A DNA stretch of 64,000 bases from Stappia indica (lineage in GTDB: Bacteria; Pseudomonadota; Alphaproteobacteria; Rhizobiales; Stappiaceae). Of the stretch, positions 25,551-37,669 are shown piece after piece. Positions within the stretch are counted from its first letter, which is position 1; the number at the start of each line of letters is the position of its first letter. The notes under the pieces were generated by a model. The model was not told the DNA's origin. It did not search any database and saw nothing but the letters and a program-made list of their open reading frames with translations. Where the stretch lies: contig NZ_MBQE01000001.1 in NCBI RefSeq assembly GCF_001696535.1, forward strand, positions 1,054,001 through 1,118,000, read 5' to 3'. A program made the position numbers and the translations under genes.

Positions 25551-27119
25551 GTGACCTCCCCTCCCGCCCCTGCCCTGCAGGTCGTGTGGTTCAAGCGCGA
25601 CCTCAGAACCCACGACCACGAGCCGCTGGCGCGGGCGGCGGAGCGTGGACCCGTCCTGCCGCTTTACGTCATCGAGCCCGAGCTCTGGCAGCAGGCCGAC
25701 ATGTCCGCCCGCCACTGGGCCTTCATTGCCGAGGCATTGACCGCGCTTCAGGTGGACCTTGCCCGCCTCGGACAGCCGCTGGTCCTTCGCCGAGGCGGGG
25801 TGGTCGAGGTGCTGGCCCGCATCCATGCAGCGCGGGGCATCGCCGCCCTGTGGTCGCATCAGGAGACGGGCAACGGCTGGACCTTCGCCCGCGACCGAAA
25901 GGTCGGAGCCTGGTGCCGGGCGCAGGGCATTCCCTGGCACGAGCTGCGCCAGGACGGCGTGACCCGCCGGCTGCGCAGCCGCGACGGCTGGGCGGCAGGC
26001 TGGGAACGCGACATGGCCGTGCCCCAGGTCGCGGCTCCCGTCCTCGCCCCGCTCTCCCTTGCCGACACCGGGCGCATCCCGGCGCCTGACGAACTTGGCC
26101 TTGCGGCAGATCCCTGCCCCGGTCGCCAGGCCGGCGGCCGCCCGGCGGGCCTCGCCTGCCTCGACAGCTTCCTCCATCGGCGGGGCGAGCCGTACCGGTC
26201 GGCCATGTCCAGCCCCGTGCTTGCCTTCGACGCGTGCTCGCGCCTCTCGCCGCATCTGGCCTGGGGCACCCTGTCGCTGCGCGAGACGCTGCAGGCCTGC
26301 CGCACCCGCCAGCGTGCCCTGAGGGACGGCCCCGCATCCGCGCGCGGCTGGCGACAGTCGCTCTCCTCCTTCGACGGCCGCCTGCACTGGCGTTCGCATT
26401 TCATGCAGAAGCTGGAGGATGCGCCCTCGCTGGAATTCCGCAACCTGCACCGCGCCTATGACGGCCTGCGCCCGCCGGCGGAAAGCGAGCCGGCCCGCCT
26501 TGCCGCCTGGATGCGCGGGGAGACCGGCCTGCCCTTCGTCGATGCCTGCATGCGGGCGCTCACCGCCACCGGCTGGATGAACTTCCGCATGCGCGCGATG
26601 CTGATGGCGGTGGCAAGCTACCACCTGTGGCTCGACTGGCGCCGGCCGGGCGAGCATCTCGCCCGCCTGTTCACCGATTACGAGCCGGGCATTCACTGGC
26701 CGCAAGTTCAGATGCAGTCGGGTACCACCGGCATCAACACCGTGCGCATCTACAATCCGGTGAAGCAGGGCATCGACCAGGATCCGGATGGCAGCTTCAC
26801 GCGGGCCTGGGTGCCGGAACTGACGCCGGTCCCGGACCGGTTCCTGCAGGAGCCGTGGAAGTGGGAGGGTGCGGCAAGCGTGCTCGGCAACCGCTATCCC
26901 GCGCCCATCGTCGATCATCTGGCCGCCGCGCGCCATGCCCGCGAAGCGGTCTGGGGACGGCGCGGTGCCTCGGGCTTTCGCGACGCCGCCGACCGGATCC
27001 AGCAGCGTCACGGCAGCCGGCGCAGCGGCCTTTCCGTTCCCTCGCGCACCAGGCGCCCGCGCCCCGACACCGGCCAGCTCTCTCTGTTCCTCGACGCCGC
27101 CGAAGATCGCAAACCATGA
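25551..27119 (+). CDS. Cryptochrome/DNA photolyase family protein
   Basis: The 522-residue flavoprotein has the N-terminal alpha/beta antenna domain ([16 protein letters not shown]) and a helical FAD-binding domain ([47 protein letters not shown] split across residues ~325-350, then [16 protein letters not shown]). The DNA-lesion-binding signature [14 protein letters not shown] is present but differs from class I CPD photolyases, so substrate and repair activity are uncertain. It begins with GTG at 25551, 48 bases after the peroxidase stop, and overlaps the DUF2256 gene by four bases. Confidence 0.88.
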   Translation: MTSPPAPALQVVWFKRDLRTHDHEPLARAAERGPVLPLYVIEPELWQQADMSARHWAFIAEALTALQVDLARLGQPLVLRRGGVVEVLARIHAARGIAALWSHQETGNGWTFARDRKVGAWCRAQGIPWHELRQDGVTRRLRSRDGWAAGWERDMAVPQVAAPVLAPLSLADTGRIPAPDELGLAADPCPGRQAGGRPAGLACLDSFLHRRGEPYRSAMSSPVLAFDACSRLSPHLAWGTLSLRETLQACRTRQRALRDGPASARGWRQSLSSFDGRLHWRSHFMQKLEDAPSLEFRNLHRAYDGLRPPAESEPARLAAWMRGETGLPFVDACMRALTATGWMNFRMRAMLMAVASYHLWLDWRRPGEHLARLFTDYEPGIHWPQVQMQSGTTGINTVRIYNPVKQGIDQDPDGSFTRAWVPELTPVPDRFLQEPWKWEGAASVLGNRYPAPIVDHLAAARHAREAVWGRRGASGFRDAADRIQQRHGSRRSGLSVPSRTRRPRPDTGQLSLFLDAAEDRKP

Positions 27120-27283
27120 AGATGCGCAAGCGTCAGGACCTGCCGCAGAAGATCTGCGCGACCTGCGGCCGTCCCTTCGCCTGGCGGCGCAAGTGGCGCC
27201 TGACATGGGAGGAGGTCCGTCATTGCTCTCAGCGCTGCCGGGAGAACCGGACACGGCCGGACGCGAACGGAAAATCGCGCTAA
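27116..27283 (+). CDS. DUF2256 zinc-ribbon-like small protein
   Basis: The 55-residue basic protein has four cysteines in a zinc-ribbon layout: [15 protein letters not shown] and then [12 protein letters not shown]. This is the DUF2256 signature. The ATG overlaps the photolyase stop as ATGA, so they are translated together. DUF2256 genes are often found near photolyase/cryptochrome genes as far as I recall, which suggests an accessory role; no function has been shown to my knowledge. Confidence 0.85.
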   Translation: MKMRKRQDLPQKICATCGRPFAWRRKWRLTWEEVRHCSQRCRENRTRPDANGKSR

Positions 27284-27399
27284 GCCATTGCAGATGATGA
27301 CATTTTTAAAACAGGTATTTACGCGGATTAACCAAGCATTGATGGTCATTTGTTAACAGGCGCCGTGGCACTTTCAGCCTCGTTATCGAGGGGCTCGCA

Positions 27400-29649
27400 A
27401 TGGTAGCGACACGAACCGACACTGGCGCACGTCTGGCGAATGCCATCCTGTTTCCCGTTGTGGGGCTGGTGCTGCTTGCCATTGCGTTCTCCGTCGCGCT
27501 GATCGCCTACACCTCCCGCTCCGCCGACATTGCCGCGCTCAACAGCGAACGCTCCCTGCTGAGAGGCAGCACCAATCTCCAGCTGGAACTGCTGGCCAAG
27601 GAGCAGGAAGGCGTCGCGGTCTGGGACCAGTCGTTCTTCTACGCCCGGCCAGAAACCCTGAGCATCGACTGGCTCGACAGCAATGTCGGCCTCTGGCTCT
27701 TCGCCAATTACGGCCACGACCAGACCGTCATCATCGATGTCGACGGCAACCCGGTCTACAATTCCGTGCGGGGCAAGCGCATGCCGGTGGAACAGGCCGC
27801 GGCCCTGCTCGACGACGTCAAGCCGCTGGTGGCGCGTGCACGCGCCCGCTTCATCGACAGCTTCGACCGGCTGCCATCCGGCCTCTTCTACATCGAGCGC
27901 CCGCCGAGCGGCTTCACCCGTTCGCTGCACGAGACCGGGATGACCTCCTTCGAGGGCGAGCCGGCAATGGTCGCGGCGACGGCGATCAGCCCCGAGCTCA
28001 AGCAGTTCCTCTCCAAGCGCCGGGCTCCGGCCGTGGTGGTCAGCCTGAAGAAGCTGGATACCGCCCGTCTGCAGGCGCTGGCCGAACGCTCGGGCATCAC
28101 CGGCCTGCGCTCGATCGACGATCCGGCCGGAACTCCCGCCAGCATGGAGCTGCGCAATCCGCGCGCCCAGCATATCGGCTATCTCGCCTGGCAGGCGGAG
28201 AACCCGGGCTCCTCGATCCTGTCGGGCGTCGGGCCGATCCTGTTCTTCCTGGCCGCGACCATCGCCGGCCTCACCGGACTGGTGCTGTTCTACACCCGCC
28301 AGAACACCCGCCGGCTCGCCGAAAGCGAGGCCCGCGCCCAGCATGCCGCGCTGCATGACAGCCTGACCGGCCTTGCCAATCGCGACTACTTCGCCAGCAG
28401 CTTCCGCGAAGAGCTGGCCGGTTGGCAGGCCGCCAAGGGCCTGCTCGGCGTGATCTATATCGACCTCGACCACTTCAAGGACATCAACGACACGCTGGGG
28501 CACGCCGCCGGCGACGAGGTGATCCGCGAGGCGGCGCGCAGGCTGCGCGTGCTGGTGCCGGAAGACGCGACGCTCGCGCGCATCAGCGGCGACGAGTTCG
28601 CCCTGCTGCTCCCGGGCTGCGAATCCCGCGAGCGCATCGAGCAGGTGCTCAAGCGCATGCAGGACCGTTTCGCCGTGCCGATGTATATCGGCGGCAATCA
28701 TCTGCATGTCAGCCTCAGCGTCGGCGCCTCCATTGCGCCCGACGACAGCCTGTCGATGGGCGAGCTGCTGCGCAAGGCCGACATCGCCCTCTACTCCGCC
28801 AAGGCAAGCGGCCGCGGCCGCTGGGCCTTCTTCGAAGCCTGCATGGAAGAACACGTCCGCACCCGCGAGAGCCTGGCTCATGCGCTGCGCGATGCCATCG
28901 CCCGCAGCAAGCTCGACGTCGTCTACCAGCCGCAAACCACCATCGACGGCACCAAGGTCCTGTCCGTGGAAGCGCTGCTGCGCTGGACCGATCCGGAAAT
29001 GGGCGCGATCAGCCCGGCGACCTTCGTGCCGATTGCGGAAGAAACCGGCCTCATCAACGATCTCGGCCTCTATGTGCTGCGCCGCGCCTGCCAGGACGCC
29101 GCCGCCTGGCCGCATCTCGGCCTTGCGGTCAATGTCTCGCCGACCCAGTTCCGCCATCCGCGCTTCATCGAGGATCTGCGCGACACGCTGGAGGCCTGCA
29201 ATTTCGAGCCGTCGCGGCTGGAGATCGAGGTGACCGAGTCCGTCTTCGCCGACAACGACAACGACATCCTCAAGATCCTCACCCAGGTGCAGGAAATGGG
29301 CGTGCGCGTCGCTCTCGACGATTTCGGCGTCGGCTACTCGAGCCTCAGCTACCTGCGCCGCTTCCCCTTCGACACGCTGAAGATCGACCGGTCCTTCATC
29401 GCGGACCTGGAAATCGCCCCGCACGCCCATGCGATCCTGTCGACGATCATCGACCTCGGCGAGGCGCTGGGAATGAAGGTGGTCGCCGAAGGCATCGAGA
29501 CCCGCCAGCAGGCGGTGATCCTGCAGCGGACGAATTGCGACCGCCTGCAGGGCTTCTACCTGTCGCGGCCGATCCCGCCGTCCGCCATCGCGGAGGCCGA
29601 AGCCCGCCTGTCCGGCGAGGACCAGCAGGCCGTGCCGCTCAGAGCCTGA
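27400..29649 (+). CDS. CHASE4-GGDEF-EAL membrane protein (cyclic-di-GMP turnover)
   Basis: This 749-residue membrane sensor has helices at about 15-37 and 275-298 enclosing a periplasmic CHASE4-type domain (EGVAVWDQSFFYARP, NYGHDQTVIIDVDGNPVYNS). The GGDEF domain has SGDEF at 396-400 and lacks the RxxD product-inhibition site. The EAL domain starts at Glu524 (SVEALLRW) and has DDFGVGYSSLSYLRRF and EGIE. Both halves look active, with the phosphodiesterase motifs the more complete. A TTAA-N7-TTGA near-match to a CtrA box is at 27328-27342. The stop is one base from the end of the convergent meaB gene. Confidence 0.92.
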   Translation: MVATRTDTGARLANAILFPVVGLVLLAIAFSVALIAYTSRSADIAALNSERSLLRGSTNLQLELLAKEQEGVAVWDQSFFYARPETLSIDWLDSNVGLWLFANYGHDQTVIIDVDGNPVYNSVRGKRMPVEQAAALLDDVKPLVARARARFIDSFDRLPSGLFYIERPPSGFTRSLHETGMTSFEGEPAMVAATAISPELKQFLSKRRAPAVVVSLKKLDTARLQALAERSGITGLRSIDDPAGTPASMELRNPRAQHIGYLAWQAENPGSSILSGVGPILFFLAATIAGLTGLVLFYTRQNTRRLAESEARAQHAALHDSLTGLANRDYFASSFREELAGWQAAKGLLGVIYIDLDHFKDINDTLGHAAGDEVIREAARRLRVLVPEDATLARISGDEFALLLPGCESRERIEQVLKRMQDRFAVPMYIGGNHLHVSLSVGASIAPDDSLSMGELLRKADIALYSAKASGRGRWAFFEACMEEHVRTRESLAHALRDAIARSKLDVVYQPQTTIDGTKVLSVEALLRWTDPEMGAISPATFVPIAEETGLINDLGLYVLRRACQDAAAWPHLGLAVNVSPTQFRHPRFIEDLRDTLEACNFEPSRLEIEVTESVFADNDNDILKILTQVQEMGVRVALDDFGVGYSSLSYLRRFPFDTLKIDRSFIADLEIAPHAHAILSTIIDLGEALGMKVVAEGIETRQQAVILQRTNCDRLQGFYLSRPIPPSAIAEAEARLSGEDQQAVPLRA

Positions 29650-30597
29650 TCAGGAGGGCCTGAACCGCGTCCGAAGCTCCGCGTCCAGCCTGGCGATCGC
29701 GGTGAACGGACCGCCCGCCCCGGCAAGCGCCGCATCGATGTCGCAGGCCCCGCGCCCCACCGTACCGAAACGCCGGGTCACCGCATCCACCACCCAGTGC
29801 CGCTGCTGCCGCTTGCGGCGCTCGGAGAGCTCTCCGCTCGCCTCCAGCTTGGCCGTGTGGGCATCGCAGGCCGCCACCGCTTCCGCGATCCCCTGCTCGG
29901 ACGTTGCCGAGACGGTCAGCACCTCCGGCAGGCCGGCTCCGGCCGGGCGGGCCAGCGTCAGCGCGCCCTGCACGTCGGCGGCCGCACGCCGCGCCAGCGC
30001 GCCCATGTCCGCCTTGGTGACCAGCACCAGGTCGGGCAGCTCCATCACGCCGGCTTTCATGAATTGCAGGCTGTCGCCCGAGCCCGGCTGGATGCACAGG
30101 GCCAGCGTGTCGGCGACATGCGCGACATCCGCTTCCGACTGGCCGATGCCGACGGATTCGACGATCACCCGGTCCATCACCGCGCGCATCAGGACGACGG
30201 CGGCGATGGCATGGTCGGAGAGACCGCCAAGCCGGTCGCGCGCCGCCATCGAGCGCACGAAGACGCCCGTATCTTCCGGATCGGTGGAAAGTCGCGTGCG
30301 GTCGCCGAGCAGCGCCCCGCCGGTGATCTGCGAGGACGGATCGACGGCAATGACGCCAACTGTCTCGCCTCGTGCCCGATAGGCGCGGATCAGGGCGTTG
30401 GTCAGCGTCGACTTGCCGACGCCCGGGGGGCCGGTAAGCCCGACCACGCGGCCGCCCCCTGCCCCGGCCGCCTCATCCAGAAGCTGCAGGAACGCAGGAT
30501 CGTCCGCGGCCGTCTCGATGGCCGACAGCGTGCGGGCAAGCGCCGGCTTGCCGCCGGCGGCAAGCTCCGCGATGGTCGCCGGCCGCCGGACCGCCAT
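29650..30597 (-). CDS. meaB: Methylmalonyl-CoA mutase-associated GTPase
   Basis: MeaB is a G3E-family P-loop GTPase that loads and protects B12-dependent mutases, chiefly methylmalonyl-CoA mutase. The 315-residue protein has the Walker A GPPGVGKST (56-64), the VIAVDPSS and GGALLGDRTRL blocks, VESVGIGQSEADVAHVADT, and VTKAD for guanine recognition. No mutase gene is in the window. It begins four bases after the end of ppdK on the same strand, an unusual coupling. Confidence 0.93.
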   Translation of the reverse strand: MAVRRPATIAELAAGGKPALARTLSAIETAADDPAFLQLLDEAAGAGGGRVVGLTGPPGVGKSTLTNALIRAYRARGETVGVIAVDPSSQITGGALLGDRTRLSTDPEDTGVFVRSMAARDRLGGLSDHAIAAVVLMRAVMDRVIVESVGIGQSEADVAHVADTLALCIQPGSGDSLQFMKAGVMELPDLVLVTKADMGALARRAAADVQGALTLARPAGAGLPEVLTVSATSEQGIAEAVAACDAHTAKLEASGELSERRKRQQRHWVVDAVTRRFGTVGRGACDIDAALAGAGGPFTAIARLDAELRTRFRPS

Positions 30598-30601
30598 GGC
30601 C

Positions 30602-33274
<2,673 letters not shown>

Positions 33275-33728
33275 GCCGCCTGCATCCTCTCGCTTCGGGG
33301 CTTGCGATCGCGCGCCCCGGAGGCGCCGGACCCTGCGCTCGAGGTCGCGCGCGCCTCCCTCCCCGGATGCCCACCCCCATAAATGATGCAGTGCACGAAA
33401 CAAAGGTTTTTTGCGCAATCGGTCCGCCGGTTATTGCACCAGGCTATGGTTCGAGCCGTTTTTGGGCACCCGGCAAAGCGATCCGGATCCGGACGGCGGG
33501 CCGTTTGACGCCTTACGATTCTCGCAGGTGCCGCATTGCCGGGCACGTCGCGGCGCCCCATATCGAGGCGAAGCATGCGAAACTGGCGCGCAGACGAACG
33601 CAAGACTTTCCGGCTCTGCCGGCCGCACCTGCTTGCAGGAGAGACATATTGCGGCCATCCTCGCAGGCAAAATCAGGCGGATGACTCGCCGCATTCGCGC
33701 CAAAAGCAGGGGCATTGAGACAATCCGG
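33275..33728. other. 454-base divergent region between ppdK and the TPR gene
   Basis: I see no convincing gene. It must hold the promoters of ppdK (leftward) and of the TPR gene (rightward). A stretch near 33395-33440 with TTTTTTGCGC and TTATTG looks promoter-like but has no clear pair. The upstream extension of the TPR reading frame through it is arginine-rich and lacks a good start. Confidence 0.4.
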
Positions 33729-35531
33729 ATGACAACACGCCGCCTCACCCGAACCGCCCGCCGCGGCAGCCTTGCCTGCAGCGTCGCCCTTCTGGCCTCG
33801 CTCGCGGCCCTTTCATCCGCCTCGCAGGCGTTCGCCGAGACGCAGCCCCAGGCAACCGAGCCCGCTCCGGACTTCAGCATGGGCACGCCGGAAGGCCTGC
33901 CGATCACCCTGAGCGGCAGCTATCTCTCCGGCCGGCTCGCGGGCCAGAGCAACGACCTCGACAACGCCGCCACCTTCTTCGGCGAAGCGCTGCTGGTGGA
34001 TCCGGGCAACCCCTTCCTGCTCGACCGCACCTTCGTCCTGAAGCTGGCCAACGGCGACCTTGCCGAGGCGCTGGAACTGGCCGAGCGGCTCAAGGGCGAG
34101 CAGGCCGACCACTTCCTCGCCGGGTTGATGCTGGCGGTCGAGGAGATGCGGGCCGGCAACAACGCCAAGGCCGGCGAGTATCTCTCCGACGGCGGCCGCG
34201 GACCGCTCGCCGAGCTCGCTGCCGGGCTGCTTTCGGCCTGGGCGCTGGCCGGCGACGGCAAGACCGACGAGGCACTGGAGCGCATTTCGCGGCTCAACGG
34301 GCCGAGCTGGTACACCGTCTTCGTCGCCTACCACACCGGCCTGATCCAGGATTTCGCGGGCCGCGCCAAGGATGCGGAAGCGAATTTCCGCGATGCCTAC
34401 AGCGCCGACCGGGGCGCGCTGCGCGTCGTCAACGCCTACGCCCTGTCGCTCTATCGCAACGGCGACAAGGCGGCCGCGCTCAAGGTTCTGGACGAATTCA
34501 ACGCGATGCTGCCCGACCATCCCGTTCTGGTGGCGACCCGCAAGCGGATCGAGAGCGGCGAGAAGATCGAGCGCATCGCCGCAAGCCCGAAGGTGGGCGC
34601 CGCCGAGGTGCTCTACGGCCTGGGCGCCGCCATCGGCCGCGACGGCGGCGAGGAGCTGTCGGCGACCTTCCTGCAGCTGGCGCTGCATCTCGATGAGGAG
34701 GCGGATGTCGCAGCGGTCGCGCTGGCTGGCCTCTTCGACCGGATGGGCCGCTTCGAGCGCTCCATCCAGGTTCTCTCGGGCGTGCCGGACGCGTCGCCCC
34801 TGAAGCGCGACGCCGAGATCCAGGTCGGCATCAACTACAACGCCCTCGACAATCTGGAGGAGGCGCGCGCCCATCTTTCGGCCTTGGTGGAGAGCGACCC
34901 GAGCGATCTCGATGCCGTGGTCGCGCTGGGTAACGTCCTGAGATCGCACAAGCTTTTCAAGGAAGCCGACGAGGCCTACACCAAGGGCATCGACACCATC
35001 GCCGAGCCGGAAGCCCAGCACTGGACGATCTTCTACTATCGCGGCATCTGCCGCGAGCGGCTGAAGAGCTGGGGGCCGGCCGAGGCCGACTTCCGCATGT
35101 CGCTGAAGCTGTCGCCCGAGCAGCCGCTGGTGCTCAACTACCTTGGATACTCGCTTGTCGATCAAGGGCTTAAGCTGCCCGAGGCGCTGGACATGATCCG
35201 CAAGGCGGTGGAGCTGCGCCCCCGCGACGGCTACATCGTCGACAGTCTCGGCTGGGCTTACTACAAGCTGCAGCGTTACGAGGACGCGGTGAAGGAACTG
35301 GAGCGCGCCGTCGAGCTGCGGCCGCAGGATTCGGTCATCAACGACCATCTGGGCGACGCCTATTGGCGGGTCGGCCGCCGGCTGGAGGCACGGTTCCAGT
35401 GGAACCACGCCCGCGATCTCGATCCGGAGCCGGACGAGCTGCCGAAGATCCTGGAAAAGATCGAGAAGGGCCTGCCGGAACCCGGCGAGCCGCCGGCAGC
35501 GCAGGTCGAGCCGAAGCAGAACGGCGGCTGA
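33729..35531 (+). CDS. Exported tetratricopeptide repeat protein
   Basis: The 600-residue protein starts with a signal peptide (MTTRRLTRTARRGSLACSV, then AALSSASQAFAE). It is followed by many TPR units, for example DLDNAATFFGEALLVDPGN near residue 75 and a regular C-terminal set such as QPLVLNYLGYSLVDQG and DAVKELERAVELRPQDS. The C-terminal repeats resemble the BTAD/NrfG-like TPR proteins found next to ispE in Rhizobiales. It is probably a periplasmic scaffold, but no partner can be named. An ATG at 33681 is in frame but would push the signal peptide inward. ispE begins eight bases after it. Confidence 0.8.
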   Translation: MTTRRLTRTARRGSLACSVALLASLAALSSASQAFAETQPQATEPAPDFSMGTPEGLPITLSGSYLSGRLAGQSNDLDNAATFFGEALLVDPGNPFLLDRTFVLKLANGDLAEALELAERLKGEQADHFLAGLMLAVEEMRAGNNAKAGEYLSDGGRGPLAELAAGLLSAWALAGDGKTDEALERISRLNGPSWYTVFVAYHTGLIQDFAGRAKDAEANFRDAYSADRGALRVVNAYALSLYRNGDKAAALKVLDEFNAMLPDHPVLVATRKRIESGEKIERIAASPKVGAAEVLYGLGAAIGRDGGEELSATFLQLALHLDEEADVAAVALAGLFDRMGRFERSIQVLSGVPDASPLKRDAEIQVGINYNALDNLEEARAHLSALVESDPSDLDAVVALGNVLRSHKLFKEADEAYTKGIDTIAEPEAQHWTIFYYRGICRERLKSWGPAEADFRMSLKLSPEQPLVLNYLGYSLVDQGLKLPEALDMIRKAVELRPRDGYIVDSLGWAYYKLQRYEDAVKELERAVELRPQDSVINDHLGDAYWRVGRRLEARFQWNHARDLDPEPDELPKILEKIEKGLPEPGEPPAAQVEPKQNGG

Positions 35532-35538
35532 CGCCGCC

Positions 35539-36522
35539 GTGCGCCCTGCCGCGCGGGGACAAAGCCCGCAAGACGTCCGATCCGGAGCGGGGGTATCCGC
35601 GGGCGGGGCCCTGCCCGCCCCGCTGCTCGCCCGCGCCAAGATCAACTACGCCCTGCATGTGACCGGCCGGCGCGCCGACGGCTATCACCTGCTGCAAAGC
35701 CTTGTCGCCTTTGCCGAATTCGGCGACGTGCTGTCGGCAGAGCCTACCGCCGCGACAGATCATGCGCTGACGCTCACCGGTCCCTTCGCAGGCGCTCTCG
35801 CCGCCGATACCGCCGGGGATAAGCCGGCGGGCGACAATCTCGTGCTGCGTGCACTCGATGCGCTCTCTGGCGCGTTCGGCACTGCCCTCCCGCCCCTCGC
35901 CCTGACCCTCGACAAGCGCCTTCCGGTCGCCTCCGGCATCGGCGGCGGCTCGGCCGATGCGGCCGCAGCGCTGCGGCTCGGCTTCGCCGCGATGGCCGGC
36001 CGCGAGCCCGGCGACGACGAGATGGCGCGACTGGCGGAGATCGCCGGAACGCTCGGCGCCGATGTGCCGATGTGCCTTGCCTCGACACCGGCGCTGGTCT
36101 CCGGCACCGGCACCGAGGTCGCATCTCTTCCCCGCTTTCCGGGCCATGCGATCCTCTTGGCAAATCCAGGCTTACCCGTTGCAACGCCTCAGGTTTTCGC
36201 CCGACTGGAGCGCCGGGACAACCCGCCGCTCTCCCCGCTCGCCGACAGCGATCTCGCTTCCTTCGACGCGCTCGTCGGCTGGCTGGAGGGCACCCGCAAC
36301 GACCTGGAAGCGCCGGCGCTGAGGCTTGCACCACCGATCGCCGATGTGCTTGCCGCGCTGCGCGTCGCGCCCGGCGCGCGCCTTGCCCGCATGTCCGGAT
36401 CCGGCGCCACATGCTTCGCGCTGTTCGCGGGGATAGACGAGGCCGAGCGGGAGGCCCGCCGGCTCGCCGACCGCCATCCCGGGTGGTGGATCCAGGCGGC
36501 GCCCGTCGCCTCGGTTGCCTGA
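35539..36522 (+). CDS. ispE: 4-diphosphocytidyl-2-C-methyl-D-erythritol kinase
   Basis: IspE carries out the ATP-dependent fourth step of the non-mevalonate isoprenoid pathway. The 327-residue GHMP kinase shows ARAKINYALHVTGRRADGYHLLQS, the phosphate loop PVASGIGGGSADAAAAL, and the C-terminal ARMSGSGATCFALF glycine loop. The GTG at 35539 gives a 25-residue extension before the conserved APLLARAKIN; a later GTG cannot be excluded. It follows the TPR gene by eight bases, so both are one transcript. A polyprenyl diphosphate synthase, a downstream user of the pathway, is 1.1 kb away. Confidence 0.94.
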   Translation: MRPAARGQSPQDVRSGAGVSAGGALPAPLLARAKINYALHVTGRRADGYHLLQSLVAFAEFGDVLSAEPTAATDHALTLTGPFAGALAADTAGDKPAGDNLVLRALDALSGAFGTALPPLALTLDKRLPVASGIGGGSADAAAALRLGFAAMAGREPGDDEMARLAEIAGTLGADVPMCLASTPALVSGTGTEVASLPRFPGHAILLANPGLPVATPQVFARLERRDNPPLSPLADSDLASFDALVGWLEGTRNDLEAPALRLAPPIADVLAALRVAPGARLARMSGSGATCFALFAGIDEAEREARRLADRHPGWWIQAAPVASVA

Positions 36523-36674
36523 GTCGGGGTGAGCAACGCCCTGCCGTCGCAAATCGGCGCCAACGCGCCGTTTTTCGAGATGTCCCCGGCGCGCGAACGC
36601 GACAACACTTGGACAACCCGCGACACTCCGCTATCGCGTGGGCCTGTTGTCCTCTCAGCCGGGAATCATCGCCG

Positions 36675-37559
36675 ATGAGCGCCTTCGCCCTGACCGTCAC
36701 CTGCCGCTCGACCCGCGGCATCGTCGCCGCCATCTCCACCTACCTGGCCGAGCACGGTTGCAACATCACCGACAGCGCGCAGTTCGACGACCGCGAGACC
36801 GGGAATTTCTTCATGCGCGTCAGCTTCAACAGCGAGACCGGCGCGAGCCTGGACGAGCTGTCGGGCGGCTTCGCGCCCCATGCCGAGACCTTCGGAATGG
36901 ACTTTTCGTTCCACGACGAAAAGGCGCAAATGAAGGTTTTAATTATGGTTTCCCGGTTCGGGCACTGCCTGAACGACATTTTGTACCGGTGGCGGATCGG
37001 CGCGCTGCCGATCGACATCGTCGGCGTGATTTCCAACCATCTCGACTACCAGAAGCTGGTGGTGAACCACGATATCCCCTTCCACTACATAAAGGTGACG
37101 AAGGATAACAAGGCGGAGGCCGAGGCGCGCCAGATGGCGATCGTCGAGGAAACCGGCGCGGAACTGGTGGTTCTGGCCCGCTACATGCAGGTGCTGTCGA
37201 CGCGCATGTGCGAGGAAATGGCCGGGCGGATCATCAACATCCACCACTCTTTCCTCCCCAGCTTCAAGGGTGCCAACCCGTACAAGCAGGCCTTCGCGCG
37301 CGGCGTGAAGCTGATCGGCGCGACGTCGCACTACGTTACCAGCGACCTCGACGAAGGACCGATCATCGAGCAGGACACGGTGCGCGTCACCCACGCGCAG
37401 TCGCCCGAGGATTACGTCTCGCTGGGCCGCGACGTGGAGAGCCAGGTGCTCGCCCGCGCCATCCACGCGCATATCCACCGCCGCGTTTTCCTCAACGGAA
37501 ACAAGACGGTCGTCTTTCCGGCGAGCCCGGGCAGCTACGCGTCGGAGCGGATGGGCTGA
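36675..37559 (+). CDS. purU: Formyltetrahydrofolate deformylase
   Basis: PurU hydrolyses 10-formyl-tetrahydrofolate to tetrahydrofolate and formate, balancing one-carbon pools. The 294-residue protein has an N-terminal ACT domain (TVTCRSTRGIVAAISTYLAE, to about residue 85). The formyltransferase-type catalytic domain follows, with the catalytic asparagine, histidine and aspartate visible in NIHHSFLPSFKGANPY (Asn188, His190) and SDLDEGPIIEQD. The ATG at 36675 yields the conserved start. It lies 152 bases after ispE and converges on the polyprenyl synthase gene across a long inverted repeat. Confidence 0.94.
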   Translation: MSAFALTVTCRSTRGIVAAISTYLAEHGCNITDSAQFDDRETGNFFMRVSFNSETGASLDELSGGFAPHAETFGMDFSFHDEKAQMKVLIMVSRFGHCLNDILYRWRIGALPIDIVGVISNHLDYQKLVVNHDIPFHYIKVTKDNKAEAEARQMAIVEETGAELVVLARYMQVLSTRMCEEMAGRIINIHHSFLPSFKGANPYKQAFARGVKLIGATSHYVTSDLDEGPIIEQDTVRVTHAQSPEDYVSLGRDVESQVLARAIHAHIHRRVFLNGNKTVVFPASPGSYASERMG

Positions 37560-37600
37560 GGGGATAACCCGCCCCGCAAGGGGAAGCGGGGCCTTTGCAA

Positions 37601-37637
37601 ATTTCGAGACGGATTTTGCAAAAAACCGTCTCGAAAT
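37601..37637. terminator. Perfect 12-bp inverted repeat between purU and the polyprenyl synthase
   Basis: ATTTCGAGACGG (37601-37612) is the exact complement of 37626-37637. The 13-base loop itself contains the palindrome TTTTGCAAAA. A weaker GC hairpin (37572-37591) precedes it. The position between two convergent genes fits a bidirectional transcription stop, though the T-runs lie in the loop rather than after the stem. Confidence 0.5.
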
Positions 37638-37669
37638 CGCTCAAATTCGAGAATCGCGTCTCAAAAAGC

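Noticed and set aside
27346-29430. A 694-codon - strand frame opposite the GGDEF-EAL gene
   Set aside because: It has no recognisable domain, whereas the + strand has CHASE4, GGDEF and EAL motifs.
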